Below the pieces are notes generated by a model. That model was not told the origin of the DNA. It was given only the letters and a program-made list of their open reading frames with translations, and did no database searches. Shown piece after piece: positions 34,690-41,916 of a stretch of 41,916 bases of DNA (within the stretch, counting starts at the first letter, position 1; every line of letters starts with the position of its first letter). This DNA comes from Pacificibacter marinus (GTDB taxonomy: Bacteria > Pseudomonadota > Alphaproteobacteria > Rhodobacterales > Rhodobacteraceae). The stretch is taken from positions 1 to 41,916 of the forward strand of contig NZ_JAHKPU010000007.1 in the NCBI RefSeq assembly GCF_018860505.1, given 5' to 3'. Both the position numbers and the translations under genes were made by a program.

Positions 34690-35901
34690 CTATTTTGGGG
34701 TGGGACCTAATTTAGGCGTCATAAGCAGCCGCCCGTAGATCACAGCAAAGCCCCCGAACCCGATAATCCAAAACAGCGCGCTTGCTTCCAAAAGTGGCAT
34801 CCGCAAAGTGGAAAATACATCGGCAGCAAGGCGCAAAAAAGTCGACGCAATGATCGCGACATATAAGGCTGTCGTCCCTAGACCCACCTGCAGCCTGCGC
34901 CCCGAGTGCCCTAAAGACGCCCGTGTCATAACGCCAAGCGTCATCAGCCCAATCGCCCCCGCCGTCCAGATATGTAAGGCGGCAGCTTGGCTCATGAACG
35001 CGGGGTGTAAAATGCTCATACCATTGACGAATGCGCCGAGAGGCAAGAATGCATAAGCCGCGTGCAGCACCCAAACAAGTGGATCATGCAAGGTTCTATG
35101 CCCTTTCCAGCGCACCAGTCGCAGACTGTGAAGCACGCCAAGTCCGATCAATGCCGCCCCCACGCCACTGTTTTGTGACGCAACAGTCCATATCGCCAAG
35201 GTCACAATGGATGCGACAAGCGTCGCTTTGTCAAAACGCTGCATCGGTGGTGTCGGCATGACTGTGTCGCCGTGCTTCACGAGCCAGTTTCGCGTAAACG
35301 ATGGCGTAATTTTTCCACCGATCAACATCACCAAAACAAGAACTGCACTGAGCCCGATGCGGACCCCATACCCTTGGCTGGCAGAACCGTACTGGGCCGC
35401 CTCAAAGTGGAACACCAAGTTTGCCACGATCAGGATCGCAACAATGACCACAACGGGCAAATTACCCCACTTTTTGCCCGCGATGATCTCGCGTAACGTC
35501 AATGCCCACATCGCAAAAAGAAACGCACTGTCAACGATTGCGACAACTGTTTCTGGCAGGAGCACCGATAGCGCAACAACCAGACGACCAAGTATCCAAA
35601 GCGAGCTTAACCACGCCAACGGCCAACCAACGACAGGCAACCGACCTGTCCAGTTTGGAACGGCTGTCAATAAGAAGCCCGCAATGACTGCGCTGAGATA
35701 TCCGAACAAGAATTCATGCACATGCCACGTCACCGGATCAAACCGAGTAGGCAGTGTGATGCCGCCGGCGAGCATGCCAATCCAGAGGATCATTGCACAA
35801 GTGGCCCAAAGACCCGCTAAAAGAAAAAAGGGACGAAACCCAAAGCTAAAAAGCGCGGGGCCTGTCCAGCGTCGCATTTGTTCGGCGGTTGTTTGGGGCA
35901 T
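34690..35901 (-). CDS. nnrS: NnrS family haem-copper membrane protein
   Basis: The 403-residue protein has about twelve hydrophobic helices and NnrS-typical blocks: FSFGFRPFFLLAGLWA near the start, TWHVHEFLFGYLSAVIAGFLLTA and IGGKITPSFTRNWL. Histidines in WHVHE are conserved. NnrS proteins protect against nitric oxide and are expressed with denitrification genes. The ATG follows GGAG. The gene has its own terminator and an NnrR-type box about 105 bp upstream of the ATG. Confidence 0.92.
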   Translation of the reverse strand: MPQTTAEQMRRWTGPALFSFGFRPFFLLAGLWATCAMILWIGMLAGGITLPTRFDPVTWHVHEFLFGYLSAVIAGFLLTAVPNWTGRLPVVGWPLAWLSSLWILGRLVVALSVLLPETVVAIVDSAFLFAMWALTLREIIAGKKWGNLPVVVIVAILIVANLVFHFEAAQYGSASQGYGVRIGLSAVLVLVMLIGGKITPSFTRNWLVKHGDTVMPTPPMQRFDKATLVASIVTLAIWTVASQNSGVGAALIGLGVLHSLRLVRWKGHRTLHDPLVWVLHAAYAFLPLGAFVNGMSILHPAFMSQAAALHIWTAGAIGLMTLGVMTRASLGHSGRRLQVGLGTTALYVAIIASTFLRLAADVFSTLRMPLLEASALFWIIGFGGFAVIYGRLLMTPKLGPTPK

Positions 35902-36270
35902 TTTGGGGCTCCGTTCGTTGTCATCAATAATTCAATCATCTGACAGTCTGTGGCTTTCTGTGGTGCCCGCCTGCGTATACGAAAAATCGCGCGATGCGTT
36001 TGCGCTAGCACAATGTTTTGCGCTAACCCGCCGCGAACCTGAAAAAAGGGATCAATCAGATACTGAGGTATTCAATGCAACACGCGTGGCGGACTAACCC
36101 TGATCTTGCACTCGAAGATTTAATGTCAAAATGCACCGAAGCGGTCCCTGTTTTCTTATGACATGAAATGCGTTGCGTCGGGGGCTTCATTGGCCCGTTC
36201 ACTGTCAGTGATGCCTGTGCGGAATGCGGGCTGAATGTTGATGCGCTTTATGCCGAGATGACAGCGTGCA
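35902..36270. other. Intergenic, nnrS upstream region
   Basis: This 369-bp gap holds the NnrR-type box at 36000-36013, with a -10-like TATACG on the minus strand near 35974-35979. No gene is convincing. A 51-codon plus-strand frame (36168-36323) with several cysteines overlaps the regulator gene antisense and is not called. Confidence 0.5.
36000..36013. promoter_or_regulatory. NnrR-type box upstream of nnrS
   Basis: TTGCG-CTAG-CACAA equals the TTGCG-N4-CACAA form known for Rhodobacter NnrR sites. With TATACG at 35974-35979 it lies near -41 of a predicted start at about 35966. Confidence 0.75.
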
Positions 36271-36990
36271 TCACACCCTTGCAGTCGACAACACAACCAG
36301 CTGGTGGGGATCACACACTGTAATCTTCTTGTGTCTGCTTTTGATGACGCCGGATTTTTCCCACGCGCTTAGCATACGGCTCACCGTATGAAGTGTGGTG
36401 CCCGTCATTTCTGATAAATCTTGACGTGTAATCTGAAAGTCGATCTCGATTCCGTCGCTTACTTTATGGCCCGTCTGATTGATGAGTCGCAGCAAAGCGC
36501 AGGCAATCCGCTGCTCGACATGCAGGGTCGCCATTTCCACAATGCGGTTATTCATCTCGCCAATGCGCTTGCCAACTGCTTTGTAGGTCTCCGTCGCAAA
36601 GCCATCATAACGTGCAGAAAAATCATCCCATATACTTGTTGGCCAAGACAGAACGAGTGTCTCTGTCGCAGTAATAGCTGTGGCGGGATATGTCTCTCGT
36701 CCCAGCGCCTTAGCAATTCCGAACAATTGCCCCGCTGAGATATGCAGCGCAATCACTTGGTCACCATCCGGCGTAATTCGCACCGCCCGCACATAACCAT
36801 CTAACAACAAATAAAAGCGATCGGCGGCATTACCTTCTTCAAAAACCGACACACCAGCATCAAAACGGTGCGTCGTTGCTTTCGCCAGTATATTACGGAT
36901 CGCTAAGCCATCCAATTTTGAAAATGGAGGCAAGTCAGCCAAAAGGCTTTCATCCAGTCGAACGTGGCGTGAGGAAGGTGATGCTTGCAT
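36271..36990 (-). CDS. Crp/Fnr family regulator, NnrR/DNR-like
   Basis: The 239-residue protein has a cyclic-nucleotide-binding-like sensor barrel (residues 20-130), a long dimer helix and a helix-turn-helix with recognition segment TTLHTVSRMLSAWE (198-211). It lacks the N-terminal cysteine cluster of FNR, so it is not an oxygen-sensing Fe-S type; it is closer to the haem-dependent NO sensors DNR/NnrR. The ATG at 36990 follows AGGAAATATA; an in-frame ATG at 37035 would add 15 residues. It is beside nnrS and the nos genes and is the natural candidate to bind their three boxes. No such box is visible before its own gene. Confidence 0.85.
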   Translation of the reverse strand: MQASPSSRHVRLDESLLADLPPFSKLDGLAIRNILAKATTHRFDAGVSVFEEGNAADRFYLLLDGYVRAVRITPDGDQVIALHISAGQLFGIAKALGRETYPATAITATETLVLSWPTSIWDDFSARYDGFATETYKAVGKRIGEMNNRIVEMATLHVEQRIACALLRLINQTGHKVSDGIEIDFQITRQDLSEMTGTTLHTVSRMLSAWEKSGVIKSRHKKITVCDPHQLVVLSTARV

Positions 36991-37114
36991 TATATTTCCT
37001 AAATTACATACCAGCGATGTGAAAGCTAGGGCCATTTGGCGCTAAAATTTGGGGCAGCCCCTGCGGCAGGTACTCCCTCGCATTAAGAATAATTGCGATC
37101 AAGTGCGCGAGTTT

Positions 37115-37131
37115 TGAACCTTTGAGGTTCA
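37115..37131. promoter_or_regulatory. Perfect palindrome, candidate operator A
   Basis: TGAACCT-TTG-AGGTTCA has 7-bp perfect arms around 3 bases. It lies 125 bp upstream of the Crp/Fnr start and 276 bp upstream of the DapA-family start, so either gene may be its target. Confidence 0.5.
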
Positions 37132-37248
37132 TCGTACCATTGACCAGGATGGATATAGCTAAGCTGGGCAGATGGACGATGTGTTAATTTTGAGCAGATC
37201 AGTGGCGATAGCAGAAAATACGATCTGCAATGTAAATTTTTCTAGTTT

Positions 37249-37265
37249 TTGGATACAGAATCCAA
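37249..37265. promoter_or_regulatory. Perfect palindrome, candidate operator B
   Basis: TTGGAT-ACAGA-ATCCAA has 6-bp perfect arms around 5 bases, 141 bp upstream of the DapA-family start codon. Its form suits a GntR-type dimer, and a regulator for the hydroxyproline operon is not encoded in the window. Confidence 0.55.
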
Positions 37266-37406
37266 TATACGGAACTTAAAGCAGCTTTCTCGAACGCCTC
37301 GGGGTTAAGGAACTGCCTCCGAGAACACAGCTAAGTGGTTATTAAACTGCGAACGTCGATAGGCCGAAGGTCCATATGGGCCACTGCGCAATTAAGGAAA
37401 ACGACT

Positions 37407-38363
37407 ATGTCCAATATTTTTTCAGGCACAATGCCAGCACTCATGACTCCATGCAAAGCTGACCGCACACCTGATTTCGAAGCCCTTGTGCGCAAGGGCA
37501 AAGAAATGATTGCCGCAGGAATGTCCGCTGTTGTCTATTGTGGCTCGATGGGTGATTGGCCCTTGCTGACAGATGAACAGCGTATGGAAGGCGTTGAAAA
37601 GCTTGTGAAAGCTGGCGTTCCAGTTGTTGTCGGCACAGGCGCGATCAACACAAAATCCGCAACGGCGCTTGCGGCGCACGCGCAAAAGGTTGGCGCTGCG
37701 GGTCTCATGGTGATCCCGCGCGTTTTGTCCCGTGGCTCATCTGCTATCGCACAAAAGAACCACTTCAAATCCATATTGTCTGCCGCGCCTGATGTGGATG
37801 CGGTCATTTACAACAGCCCAGTCTACGGCTTCGCGACCCGCGCTGATTTGTTCTTTGCCCTACGTGCCGAGCATTCAAACTTGGTTGGGTTCAAAGAATT
37901 TGGCGGCAAAGATGACTTGCGCTACGCCGCTGAACACATCACATCGCAAGATGATCAAGTCACATTGATGGTCGGCGTTGACACCGAAGTGTACCACGGT
38001 TTCGTCAATTGTGGCGCCACAGGATCAATCACAGGTATCGGAACGGCCCTGCCAAAAGAAGCACTGTTGCTGGCGTCTTTGTCACAAAAAGCGGCCACTG
38101 GCCACGCCGAAGCCCGCAAACGCGCTTTGGAATTGGAAGAAGCCATTGGCGTTCTCTCCAGCTTTGATGAAGGCACCGATTTGGTTCTGTACTACAAACA
38201 CCTGCTCGTTTTGAATGGCGAAGAAGAATACCGCCTACACTTCAACGAAACAGATGTTTTGACCGATGCGCAACGCAACTATTGCGAACAACAATACACT
38301 TTGTTCCGCACATGGTTTGCAGATTGGTCTAAACTTGGCGGAGTCATTGCTGAATGCATGTAA
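37407..38363 (+). CDS. DapA-family deaminase/lyase, probable pyrroline-4-hydroxy-2-carboxylate deaminase
   Basis: The 318-residue TIM-barrel protein has the class I lyase set: Schiff-base Lys163 (GFKEFGGKDDL) and Tyr135 (AVIYNSPVYG), 28 residues apart as in DapA. The start ATG at 37407 follows AAGGAAAACG and gives a normal length. Its stop region overlaps the racemase gene by 10 bp. Together with a two-cysteine epimerase and a TRAP transporter, this fits the trans-4-hydroxyproline pathway, where the enzyme deaminates 1-pyrroline-4-hydroxy-2-carboxylate. The D-hydroxyproline oxidase and the semialdehyde dehydrogenase are not in the window, so the exact substrate is inferred. Confidence 0.8.
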   Translation: MSNIFSGTMPALMTPCKADRTPDFEALVRKGKEMIAAGMSAVVYCGSMGDWPLLTDEQRMEGVEKLVKAGVPVVVGTGAINTKSATALAAHAQKVGAAGLMVIPRVLSRGSSAIAQKNHFKSILSAAPDVDAVIYNSPVYGFATRADLFFALRAEHSNLVGFKEFGGKDDLRYAAEHITSQDDQVTLMVGVDTEVYHGFVNCGATGSITGIGTALPKEALLLASLSQKAATGHAEARKRALELEEAIGVLSSFDEGTDLVLYYKHLLVLNGEEEYRLHFNETDVLTDAQRNYCEQQYTLFRTWFADWSKLGGVIAECM

Positions 38364-39310
38364 TCGACAGTCACACGGGCGGTGAACCCACTCGTGTGAT
38401 CCTTGACGGTGGGCCTGATCTTGGGGCGGGGCCACTGTCCAAGCGCGCACAGATCTTAGCGACGCAGCACAAACAGTTTTACCATTCGGTGATCTTGGAA
38501 CCTCGTGGTCAAACAGCCATGGTCGGTGCGCTTTTGGTCGAACCGGTCGACCCAAGCTGCGTCACAGGCGTCATCTATTTCGACTCCGAAGCGGTGCTTG
38601 GCATGTGCGGCCATGGCACGATTGGCTTGGCAGTCACACTGGCCCATCTTGGCCGCATTGATATTGGCACCCACAAAATAGAAACCCCAGTTGGGGTGAT
38701 CGAAATCTACCTCACCGATATGAACACGGCGACCATCACCAATGTCGAAAGCCGTCGCACACACCACGGTGCTAAGGTCAAGGTCGATGGGTTAGGCACG
38801 ATCACAGGTGATGTGGCCTACGGCGGCAACTGGTTCTACATCATTGATCCAAGTCCAATTGCAATCGAGGTTGAAAACATTCGTGCGCTCACCGATGCGG
38901 CAATTGCCATTCGCGCGGCGACGATTGCCCAAGGTATTGGCGGCGATGCAGAGGAACCTGTTGACCATATCGTGTTCCAAGAACCATCCCCCGAAGATGG
39001 CATTCACAGCCGCAACTTTGTGCTGTGCCCCGATGATGCCTACGACAGATCTCCCTGCGGCACGGCCAGCTCGGCACGTTTGGCCTGTTTGGCGGCTGAT
39101 GGCGCACTGGAGCCTGAGCACGACATTATCCAAAAAAGCGTAATCGGCAGCCCGTATAGAATTTCTTACCAAAAGGGATTGAACGGCGGTGTTATCCCAA
39201 AAATCACGGGACAAGCCTTTGTCATGGCCGAAAGCACTTTGTTGTTTCACACAAACGATCCGTTCAAAAACGGCATCACATCTACGTCTAAAAACCAGAG
39301 TTCGACTTAA
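38354..39310 (+). CDS. Proline racemase family, probable 4-hydroxyproline 2-epimerase
   Basis: The 318-residue enzyme has both catalytic cysteines of true racemases/epimerases: Cys85 in MCGHGTIGL and Cys235 in DRSPCGTASSARLA. A dehydratase of this family would lack the first cysteine. It probably interconverts trans-4-hydroxy-L-proline and cis-4-hydroxy-D-proline by a two-base mechanism. The N-terminus MHVIDSHTGGEPTRV is typical. It overlaps the DapA-family gene by 10 bp. Proline itself cannot be excluded as substrate. Confidence 0.88.
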   Translation: MHVIDSHTGGEPTRVILDGGPDLGAGPLSKRAQILATQHKQFYHSVILEPRGQTAMVGALLVEPVDPSCVTGVIYFDSEAVLGMCGHGTIGLAVTLAHLGRIDIGTHKIETPVGVIEIYLTDMNTATITNVESRRTHHGAKVKVDGLGTITGDVAYGGNWFYIIDPSPIAIEVENIRALTDAAIAIRAATIAQGIGGDAEEPVDHIVFQEPSPEDGIHSRNFVLCPDDAYDRSPCGTASSARLACLAADGALEPEHDIIQKSVIGSPYRISYQKGLNGGVIPKITGQAFVMAESTLLFHTNDPFKNGITSTSKNQSST

Positions 39311-39326
39311 TCGAACCTAAAAAAAC

Positions 39327-39350
39327 GGCAAGCTCAAAAAAGAGCATGCC
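39327..39350 (+). promoter_or_regulatory. Intercistronic hairpin before the TRAP genes
   Basis: GGCA-A-GCTC and GAGC-A-TGCC pair over 8 bp with one A-A mismatch around a six-A loop. It lies between the racemase stop and dctP start and may be a processing or stabilising element. Confidence 0.4.
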
Positions 39351-39378
39351 ACACACCACCAACAGTCCAGAGGATACT

Positions 39379-40443
39379 ATGAAAATATTCAACACGCTCG
39401 CCGCAACGGCTCTCGTTGCGACCTCTTTTAGTGCGGCTCACGCAGCTGAAGTCGACTGGAAAATGACTGCCGGCGTCGGCGAAGGGTCGTTTATCTATCA
39501 AACATTCATGGAACAGTTTGTTAAAAACGTATCCTCCCTTACAGCAGGCCGCGTTGACATCCAATCGTTCGGCGCTGGCGTTTTGGCCCCTGCATTCAAA
39601 GCATATGAAGTCGTGCAGGATGGCGTGATCGAGGTTGGCCACTCCACACCATCCTATTTGGTGAACCAAGATGCGACCAATGCAATCTTTGCCAGCTTCC
39701 CAGGCGGCATGTCAGCAGAAGCGACATTGCACTGGCTTTATGAAGGTGGCGGCGAAGAGATGTTGCAGGACTTCCGTCGTGAAGACATGGGACTGCACAG
39801 CCTTGTCGTTGGTGTCGGCACCTCAGAAATCATGGCACATTCGAACGTTAAGATCGAAACAGTCGAAGACCTTAAAGGTTTGAAGTATCGCACATCCGGT
39901 GCCTTTGCTGCCGTTTTGCAAGAAGAATTCGGGGCCGTTCCAACCGTGGTTCCGGGGACTGAAATCTATTCGCTCTTGCAACGCAAAGGTGTGGATGCCG
40001 TTGAGTGGTCCACCCCCGGCGCCAACATCACCGAAGGTTTTCACGAAGTCGCTCCCTACATGATTATGCCCGGCGTTCATCAGCCGTCCTTTATGTGGGA
40101 AGTCTTCGTCAAAGAAGAAACATGGAACGCGCTTCCTGCTGACCTGCAAGAGTTGATCACAGCGGCTGCCAAATTGACCACATACGCGGGCTTCACACGC
40201 TTTGGGGATGCCGACATCAAAGCCATGGCTGACTTTCGCAAGACCAAAGTCGAGCTGATCACAATGCTGCCTGAAGAGTCCGAAAAAATCCGCCAAGCTG
40301 GTCGCAATTGGGCGCAAAAGAAAGCCACCGAGCAATCTGATGCTGGCAACCCACGGATGCAAGACGTGCTCGACAGCTACCTTACATACCAAACAAACTG
40401 GGCTGAAAACTCGAGCTATTTGGTTCGCGATTCCGCTGAATAA
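39379..40443 (+). CDS. dctP: TRAP transporter solute-binding protein DctP
   Basis: The 354-residue periplasmic protein has a signal peptide (MKIFNTLAATALVATSFSAA) and DctP-family blocks, including VQDGVIEVGHSTPSYLV, KGLKYRTSGAFAAVLQEE and GVDAVEWSTPGANI; the arginine in LKYRTSG is the usual carboxylate-binding residue. It captures an organic acid, probably hydroxyproline or proline given the operon. The ATG at 39379 follows AGAGGATACT. A terminator-like hairpin follows the gene. Confidence 0.9.
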   Translation: MKIFNTLAATALVATSFSAAHAAEVDWKMTAGVGEGSFIYQTFMEQFVKNVSSLTAGRVDIQSFGAGVLAPAFKAYEVVQDGVIEVGHSTPSYLVNQDATNAIFASFPGGMSAEATLHWLYEGGGEEMLQDFRREDMGLHSLVVGVGTSEIMAHSNVKIETVEDLKGLKYRTSGAFAAVLQEEFGAVPTVVPGTEIYSLLQRKGVDAVEWSTPGANITEGFHEVAPYMIMPGVHQPSFMWEVFVKEETWNALPADLQELITAAAKLTTYAGFTRFGDADIKAMADFRKTKVELITMLPEESEKIRQAGRNWAQKKATEQSDAGNPRMQDVLDSYLTYQTNWAENSSYLVRDSAE

Positions 40444-40456
40444 CTCACACTATCTC

Positions 40457-40489
40457 AGATGGTCGGCCACTGTGTCGGCCATCTTTTTT
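40457..40489 (+). terminator. Attenuating terminator between dctP and dctQ
   Basis: AGATGGTCG (40457-40465) pairs with CGGCCATCT (40476-40484), one pair being U-G, followed by six T. The ribosome-binding site of dctQ (GGAGG, 40490-40494) comes immediately after. Partial read-through would give more binding protein than channel. Confidence 0.75.
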
Positions 40490-40499
40490 GGAGGCCGTA

Positions 40500-41033
40500 A
40501 TGATAATCCTACGCAACATCTGTGAGCAGTTTTCAACAGTTTTGGGTTTTTTCGGCCGTATGGCCATCTTTTGCCTAATCGCGTCTATGCTGTACGAAGT
40601 CGTGGCACGCTATGCCTTTGGGGCCCCGACACTTTGGGCCTTTGATATTTCTTATATGCTGAACGGGTCTATTTTCTTGCTGGGTGCGGCGTATTCCTTG
40701 CAAGAAGATGCGCATGTTCGCATTGATTTCTTGTCCCAAAAATTCCCCCGCCGCGTCCAACAAATCTTGAATGGATTGGTTTATCTGCTCGTGATGGCAC
40801 CGATCGGTTTTGCTTTCACAAACGTGGCAGCAACGAAAGCGCTCAAGGCGTTCAAGAGCGGCGAATTGGAAAGCGTCAGCCCATGGGCACCCCATGTTTG
40901 GCCATTTTACACCGTCATTACACTGGGTCTTTTGGCGTTCTCACTGCAATTCATCGTTGAGGCATTCAACTATTTGTCTGGCGCGAAAACCCCCGGCGAA
41001 ACCAACACCGAACTACAAGATTTGGAGACCTAA
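40500..41033 (+). CDS. dctQ: TRAP transporter small permease DctQ
   Basis: The 177-residue inner-membrane protein has four hydrophobic helices and the DctQ-type segment LQEDAHVRIDFLSQ. It pairs with DctM to form the secondary transporter channel. The ATG at 40500 sits 5 bases after GGAGG; a TTG at 40488 lies inside that region and is rejected. dctM follows 3 bp after the stop. Confidence 0.9.
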   Translation: MIILRNICEQFSTVLGFFGRMAIFCLIASMLYEVVARYAFGAPTLWAFDISYMLNGSIFLLGAAYSLQEDAHVRIDFLSQKFPRRVQQILNGLVYLLVMAPIGFAFTNVAATKALKAFKSGELESVSPWAPHVWPFYTVITLGLLAFSLQFIVEAFNYLSGAKTPGETNTELQDLET

Positions 41034-41036
41034 TCC

Positions 41037-41916
41037 ATGATACCCCTACTTATGTTTGCGGCGTTGTTCGTGCTGGTTTTCGTCGGCGTGCCTGTCGCGT
41101 TTTCCTTGATGATCATCGCGATTGCCTTTGGCTACACGGTCTTTGGTGATTTGATTATCTTGCAACTCTACGGCCCACTGCTGAACACCGCTTCAAATTT
41201 TGTCCTCGCAGCGATCCCGCTATTCATCTTCATGGGCGCGGTATTGGAACGCTCAGGCATAGCCAAACGTCTGTTCCATGCGTTGCAACTTTGGCTCGGC
41301 GGGTTGCCCGGTGGCTTGGCTCTGTCCACCATTGCGATGTGCGCTATTTTCGCGGCGGCCTCGGGTGTGGTTGGTGCTGTTGAAATCGTCGTCGGCATGA
41401 TGGCCATCCCGCCAATGATGAAAGCTGGTTATAAAAACGACCTGATCGCGGGCACGATTTGTGCTGGCGGGTCGCTGGGCACCATCATTCCGCCCTCTGT
41501 CATCGTTGTTGTGTATGCCTCCATCGCACAGCTCTCAACCGGTCAACTTTTTGCAGCGTCGATCTTGCCCGGGCTGCTTATGGTTGTGTTCTTTGTTGGC
41601 TATATCTTGGTGCGCAGCGTTATGCGTCCCAACGATGCGCCACCTTTGCCTTTGGCAGAACGCTCGACGCCAGTCACTGAAAAGCTGAAAATCTCTATGA
41701 CCGCGATGTTGCCTCCACTCGCGTTGATCGTGATGGTGCTTGGCTCATTGCTGGCGGGGATTGCCTCCGCAACCGAAGCTGCGGCTGTTGGGGCTGCGGG
41801 CACAGTTTTGTTGACCTTGATGTTCCGTGAATTGAACCTAAAGTTGATCATGGACTCACTTGGTGTAACCTTACGCATCACATCGATGATCATGCTGATC
41901 ATCGATGTGATGCGTA
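41037..41916 (+). CDS. dctM: TRAP transporter large permease DctM, 3' truncated
   Basis: The frame opens MIPLLMFAALFVLVFVGVPV and runs to the window end without a stop, so only about 290 of the usual 420-430 residues are present. Family blocks include NTASNFVLAAIPLFIFMGAV, AAASGVVGAVEIVVGMMAIP and AGGSLGTIIPPSVIVVVYA. It is the channel-forming subunit. The reliable sequence stops near MIMLII; the last 7 codons come from a perfect palindrome and do not match the family, where a glycine-rich segment is expected. Confidence 0.9.
   Translation, partial: MIPLLMFAALFVLVFVGVPVAFSLMIIAIAFGYTVFGDLIILQLYGPLLNTASNFVLAAIPLFIFMGAVLERSGIAKRLFHALQLWLGGLPGGLALSTIAMCAIFAAASGVVGAVEIVVGMMAIPPMMKAGYKNDLIAGTICAGGSLGTIIPPSVIVVVYASIAQLSTGQLFAASILPGLLMVVFFVGYILVRSVMRPNDAPPLPLAERSTPVTEKLKISMTAMLPPLALIVMVLGSLLAGIASATEAAAVGAAGTVLLTLMFRELNLKLIMDSLGVTLRITSMIMLIIDVMR
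41872..41916. repeat. Perfect 21-bp inverted repeat at the window's last base
   Basis: The left arm 41872-41892 and right arm 41896-41916 are exact reverse complements around TGC. The arms start TACGCATCA and end TGATGCGTA. The right arm ends on the final base, as expected of a fold-back at a contig end. Confidence 0.9.

Larger units (their letters stand above)
36991..37406. other. Divergent intergenic region with two palindromes
   Basis: This 416-bp region lies between the Crp/Fnr gene and the DapA-family gene, and is the only visible promoter region for the hydroxyproline-type operon. It contains two 17-bp palindromes, listed separately. No gene was seen, though an in-frame ATG at 37335 could extend the DapA frame. 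Confidence 0.55.

Noticed and set aside
35207-36097. 296-codon plus-strand frame
   Set aside because: Antisense to nnrS and its promoter, with no domain pattern.
36168-36323. 51-codon plus-strand frame with four cysteines (CVGG, ACAECG, ACI)
   Set aside because: It looks vaguely like a metal-binding peptide but has no ribosome-binding site and overlaps the regulator gene antisense by 53 bp.
1-41916. tRNA, rRNA, riboswitch or CRISPR elements
   Set aside because: No cloverleaf-like sequence, conserved rRNA stretch or regularly spaced repeats were recognised by eye in any intergenic region.

Overview
The window looks like chromosomal DNA of an alphaproteobacterium of the Rhodobacteraceae, most likely the marine Roseobacter group. 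The reasons are the alphaproteobacterial nosCRZDFYLX gene order, TTGCG-N4-CGCAA type (NnrR-like) boxes, TRAP and CUT1 transporters around small catabolic modules, moderate GC, and dense ATGA-coupled operons. The genus cannot be fixed from this sequence. No rRNA, tRNA, CRISPR array or phage gene was seen.

Region by region. (1) 1-2768, plus strand: a DUF1028 gene cut by the window start, a LysR regulator and an ArgE-type M20 deacetylase. (2) 2878-5093: a FAD-dependent amine/amino-acid oxidoreductase on the minus strand. An IS481-family element with an internally shortened transposase sits about 20 bp upstream of its start codon. (3) 5094-7607: a large CPA1 Na+/H+ antiporter with a cyclic-nucleotide-binding domain. 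(4) 8004-16503: a minus-strand operon of solute-binding protein, two permeases, a 62-aa membrane protein, two ATPases and a fused dihydroxyacetone kinase. It faces a LacI-type regulator across an intergenic region with two near-identical palindromic operators. The only enzyme encoded is the kinase, so free dihydroxyacetone is the simplest predicted substrate. (5) 16591-18666: a small lipoprotein, an L,D-transpeptidase and two small secreted proteins of unknown function. (6) 19003-24595: a VTT/TVP38-like membrane protein divergent from a tight ynjF-ynjB-ynjC-ynjD operon, a CDP-alcohol phosphotransferase with an ABC importer of unknown substrate. (7) 24782-36990, all minus strand: a nitrous-oxide reduction island, nosX-L-Y-F-D-Z-R-C in map order, then pseudoazurin, NnrS and a Crp/Fnr regulator. 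NnrR-like boxes lie before nosC, pseudoazurin and nnrS. (8) 37407-41916, plus strand: a hydroxyproline-type catabolic operon with a DapA-family deaminase, a two-cysteine proline racemase/4-hydroxyproline epimerase and TRAP transporter DctP-Q-M, with DctM cut off at the window end.

How the parts work together. The nos genes form a full electron path to N2O: membrane flavo-iron-sulfur protein NosR with its flavin transferase NosX, copper delivery and maturation by NosDFYL, the reductase NosZ, and pseudoazurin as a periplasmic copper electron carrier. One nitrogen-oxide regulator probably controls all of it. The dihydroxyacetone-kinase and hydroxyproline modules are each a transporter plus catabolic enzymes with their own operators.

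Three sequence oddities stand out. The last 45 bases are a perfect fold-back palindrome that breaks the DctM protein, which looks like a contig-end artefact. The 3' end of nosZ is present as three tandem copies, each ending in a stop codon that overlaps the next ATG. The IS481 transposase keeps its DDE residues but has lost about 40 residues between the two aspartates.
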